From assembly GCF_022059845.1 (NCBI RefSeq), contig NZ_CP091851.1, positions 2,418,001-2,482,000 of the forward strand: 64,000 bases of DNA. The letters run 5' to 3'. Source of the DNA: Terrirubrum flagellatum. GTDB taxonomy: Bacteria; Pseudomonadota; Alphaproteobacteria; Rhizobiales; Beijerinckiaceae. The stretch's first letter is position 1; each line of letters begins with the position of its first letter. The translations under genes were made by a program, and so were the position numbers. Positions 62,280 through 64,000 of the stretch are shown here, piece after piece. The notes below the pieces were generated by a model, which was not told the origin of the DNA, ran no database searches, and was given only the letters and a program-made list of their open reading frames with translations.

Positions 62280-63176
62280 TCAGTCGCGCGATATTGACAG
62301 CCCCGCGAGAAGCGGCGCGTAGGCGCGGAGCCTGCGGGATACGAACTCCGTGAAGAGCCGCACGCGCTTCGTCTTACGCGTCTCGCCCGGCGTGAGAAGC
62401 CAGAGCGTTGGGTGTGTTTTCAGATCGATACCCGGAACCCTCGCCAGTAGGCGATCGGCGTCTCCGACAAAACACGGCAGTCTGGTCATGCCGATCCCTT
62501 GCCGTGCCGCGGCGATCTGCGCGTCGGCGTCCGGCGTCCTGAACGGAATCCCTGTCGCACGAACCTCGCCCTCGTCGGCCCAGTCCGGAGCGCCATGACC
62601 GCCGATGACGATGAGCCGGATGGGACCCGGCGCGCCCGCGCGCCACGCGGCTAGTCGATCGCGGGACATATAGACGCCTGAGAACAGCTCCGGACCCTTC
62701 AGGCCATGGAGATTGAGCGGCAGGGTCTTGCGATCGGAGACGATGCGGATCGCGACGTCCGCCTCTCGGTTGGTCAGATTTGCCACCTCGCCTGTCGACA
62801 CGATCTCCATCTCGATGTCCGGATACGCACCCGCAAAATCGGCGAGATCCGGCATGAGCAGGTGTGTCGCAAGGAACGGAGGCAGTGTCACCCGCAGGAG
62901 TCCGCGCACGCCCTGATCGAGCCCGAAGACACGCGTTTCCAGCTGGTGCGACGTCGCTTCCATCTGGTTCGCGAGCTCTAGGACCTCCTCGCCCGCAGGC
63001 GTCAGGCGATAGCCCGCGGGGAGCTTTTCGAACATCTGCGCACCGAGACGTTTCTCAAGCTGAGCGATGCGTCGCAGCACGGTCGCATGGTTCACCCCGA
63101 GGCGCTTGGCGGCGGTGCGCACTGATCCCCCGCGCGCGGTGGCAAGAAAGTAGCGAACGTCATCCCAGTCGATCAT
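62280..63176 (-). CDS. LysR-family transcriptional regulator
   Basis: LTTR of 298 residues: WDDVRYFLATARGGSVRTAAKRLGVNHATVLRRIAQLEKRLGAQMFEKLPAGYRLTPAGEEVLELANQ, then a substrate-binding domain. The start MIDWDDV at 63176 fits the family; the frame extends to 63209. Divergent from the SDR gene, which it probably regulates. Confidence 0.92.
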   Translation of the reverse strand: MIDWDDVRYFLATARGGSVRTAAKRLGVNHATVLRRIAQLEKRLGAQMFEKLPAGYRLTPAGEEVLELANQMEATSHQLETRVFGLDQGVRGLLRVTLPPFLATHLLMPDLADFAGAYPDIEMEIVSTGEVANLTNREADVAIRIVSDRKTLPLNLHGLKGPELFSGVYMSRDRLAAWRAGAPGPIRLIVIGGHGAPDWADEGEVRATGIPFRTPDADAQIAAARQGIGMTRLPCFVGDADRLLARVPGIDLKTHPTLWLLTPGETRKTKRVRLFTEFVSRRLRAYAPLLAGLSISRD

Positions 63177-63389
63177 GGTGCATTCTCGCGCCGCGCAGTG
63201 CGCCTTCAAAGTCCGTTTCTAGCCTGCGGAACCGAAAAGTGCGAGCACAACGGGGCCGTCGGCCATCTTGCCGGTTCGTTTGCGCACCACCGCTGTGCGT
63301 GATTTCGCACTCATGGAACGATTTAGGCGACCCCATGTGGAAGGGCTCAGGGGACCTCCCCGACCACACACATCGAAGGATAGAAGGCT

Positions 63390-64000
63390 ATGAAAAAGCT
63401 AGAGGGCAAGGTCGCCGTCATCACGGGTGGCAACAGCGGGATTGGCTTGGCAACGGCTAAACGCTTCGTGGATGAAGGTGCGCACGTCGTGATTACTAGC
63501 CGACGAGAGAAAGAGCTGAAAGAAGCCGCAGCCTTGATCGGGAGAAACGTCACTGCGGTCACGGGCGACGTAACGCGCCTGGAGGATTTGGACCGGCTCT
63601 ATGCCGTCGTGAAGGAGAAACATGGTCACATCGACGTGCTCTTCGCGAATGCCGGCTGGGGTGAAGTCGCACCGCTTGTAGCGGCCACCGAAGCGCATTT
63701 CGACAAAACCTTCGACTTAAATGCGAAGGGAACGTTCTTCACAGTGCAGAAGTCCCTTCCCCTCTTCAGAGATGGAGGCTCGATCGTCCTGACCTCTTCA
63801 GTCGCGAACGTGAGGGGGGATGCAGCCTTTACCGCCTACGCCGCTGCCAAGGCAGCCGTGCGCTGCTTCGCTCGCGGCTGGACGATGGAGCTGAAGGATC
63901 GAAAGATTCGAGTGAATTCCATGAGTCCTGGCCCAATCGAAACTCCCGCTTTGGAGAAGGTGGGCCTCACCACTGAGCAGATGGAACAGGCGATCGCTCA
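63390..64000 (+). CDS. Short-chain dehydrogenase/reductase (3' end outside window)
   Basis: Rossmann-fold SDR. VAVITGGNSGIGLATAKRFVDEGAHVVITSRR is the TGxxxGIG cofactor motif with an Arg-Arg favouring NADP. LFANAGWGE is the NAG motif, IVLTSS holds the catalytic Ser, and YAAAKAAV the Tyr-x-x-x-Lys pair. The ATG at 63390 has AGAAGG upstream. About 203 residues are visible of the usual 245-250; the frame is open at the window end. Confidence 0.92.
   Translation, partial: MKKLEGKVAVITGGNSGIGLATAKRFVDEGAHVVITSRREKELKEAAALIGRNVTAVTGDVTRLEDLDRLYAVVKEKHGHIDVLFANAGWGEVAPLVAATEAHFDKTFDLNAKGTFFTVQKSLPLFRDGGSIVLTSSVANVRGDAAFTAYAAAKAAVRCFARGWTMELKDRKIRVNSMSPGPIETPALEKVGLTTEQMEQAIA

Overview
The window is GC-rich, densely coded DNA from an alphaproteobacterium, most likely order Hyphomicrobiales (Rhizobiales). 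The evidence is the ribD-nrdR-glyA order, an LdtR-type MarR regulator beside an L,D-transpeptidase, a DUF6163-like membrane protein, an alphaproteobacterial ParC, a Bpt aminoacyl-tRNA-protein transferase and a cysteine-free HemB. Species cannot be read from the sequence. I see no rRNA, tRNA, CRISPR array or intact transposase or integrase.

1-37,960 looks like chromosome. It opens with riboflavin, ribonucleotide-control and one-carbon genes (ribD partial, nrdR, glyA). Next come a HerA-type ATPase, a possible Cys/His amidase-fold protein, and a periplasmic amino-acid-binding protein beside a dicarboxylate/amino-acid symporter. The envelope pair L,D-transpeptidase/LdtR follows, then a 3-hydroxyisobutyryl-CoA hydrolase. 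hemB lies behind a perfect FNR/FixK-type palindrome. After a GH15 glucosidase come a LivH-like permease translationally coupled to threonine dehydratase, a RelE/ParE-Xre toxin-antitoxin pair, parC, and an alpha/beta hydrolase broken by one missing G. 24-37.9 kb holds small stress and regulatory modules: bpt, a UdgX-type uracil-DNA glycosylase, an ArsC-like reductase, two ArsR-SRPBCC pairs and a MarR-VOC pair (each with a clear inverted-repeat operator), a LysR-DoxX pair, a secreted protein with an internal repeat, and two tandem paralogous membrane proteins.

38.1-61.95 kb is an accessory block for organosulfur acquisition. It has three complete sulfonate/nitrate-type ABC importers. The first (minus strand, 48.1 to 40.2 kb) is in one run with an MsuE-like FMN reductase, an SfnB/DszC-like flavoprotein and an SsuD-like monooxygenase, and ends with copper genes of the YcnI and CopC-CopD types. 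The second (plus strand, 50.1-54.7 kb) is coupled to an AprA-like flavoprotein and a two-cluster ferredoxin. The third is ssuADCB with a small unknown protein where ssuE usually sits. An NtaA/DszA-type monooxygenase closes the block. Inferred working: importers bring in sulfonates or other organosulfur compounds, reduced-flavin monooxygenases release sulfite, and the MsuE-like protein supplies FMNH2.

The block is bracketed by two same-orientation sequences (38,093-38,110 and 61,942-61,959) that resemble the 3' end of guaA, read on the minus strand as T-I-(E/G)-W-E-stop. Both are followed by about 100-300 bp of related, collinear sequence. The guaA 3' end is a known integration site for mobile islands, so I read these as attachment sites or scars. 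After the second lie a LysR regulator and a divergent SDR oxidoreductase that runs off the window.
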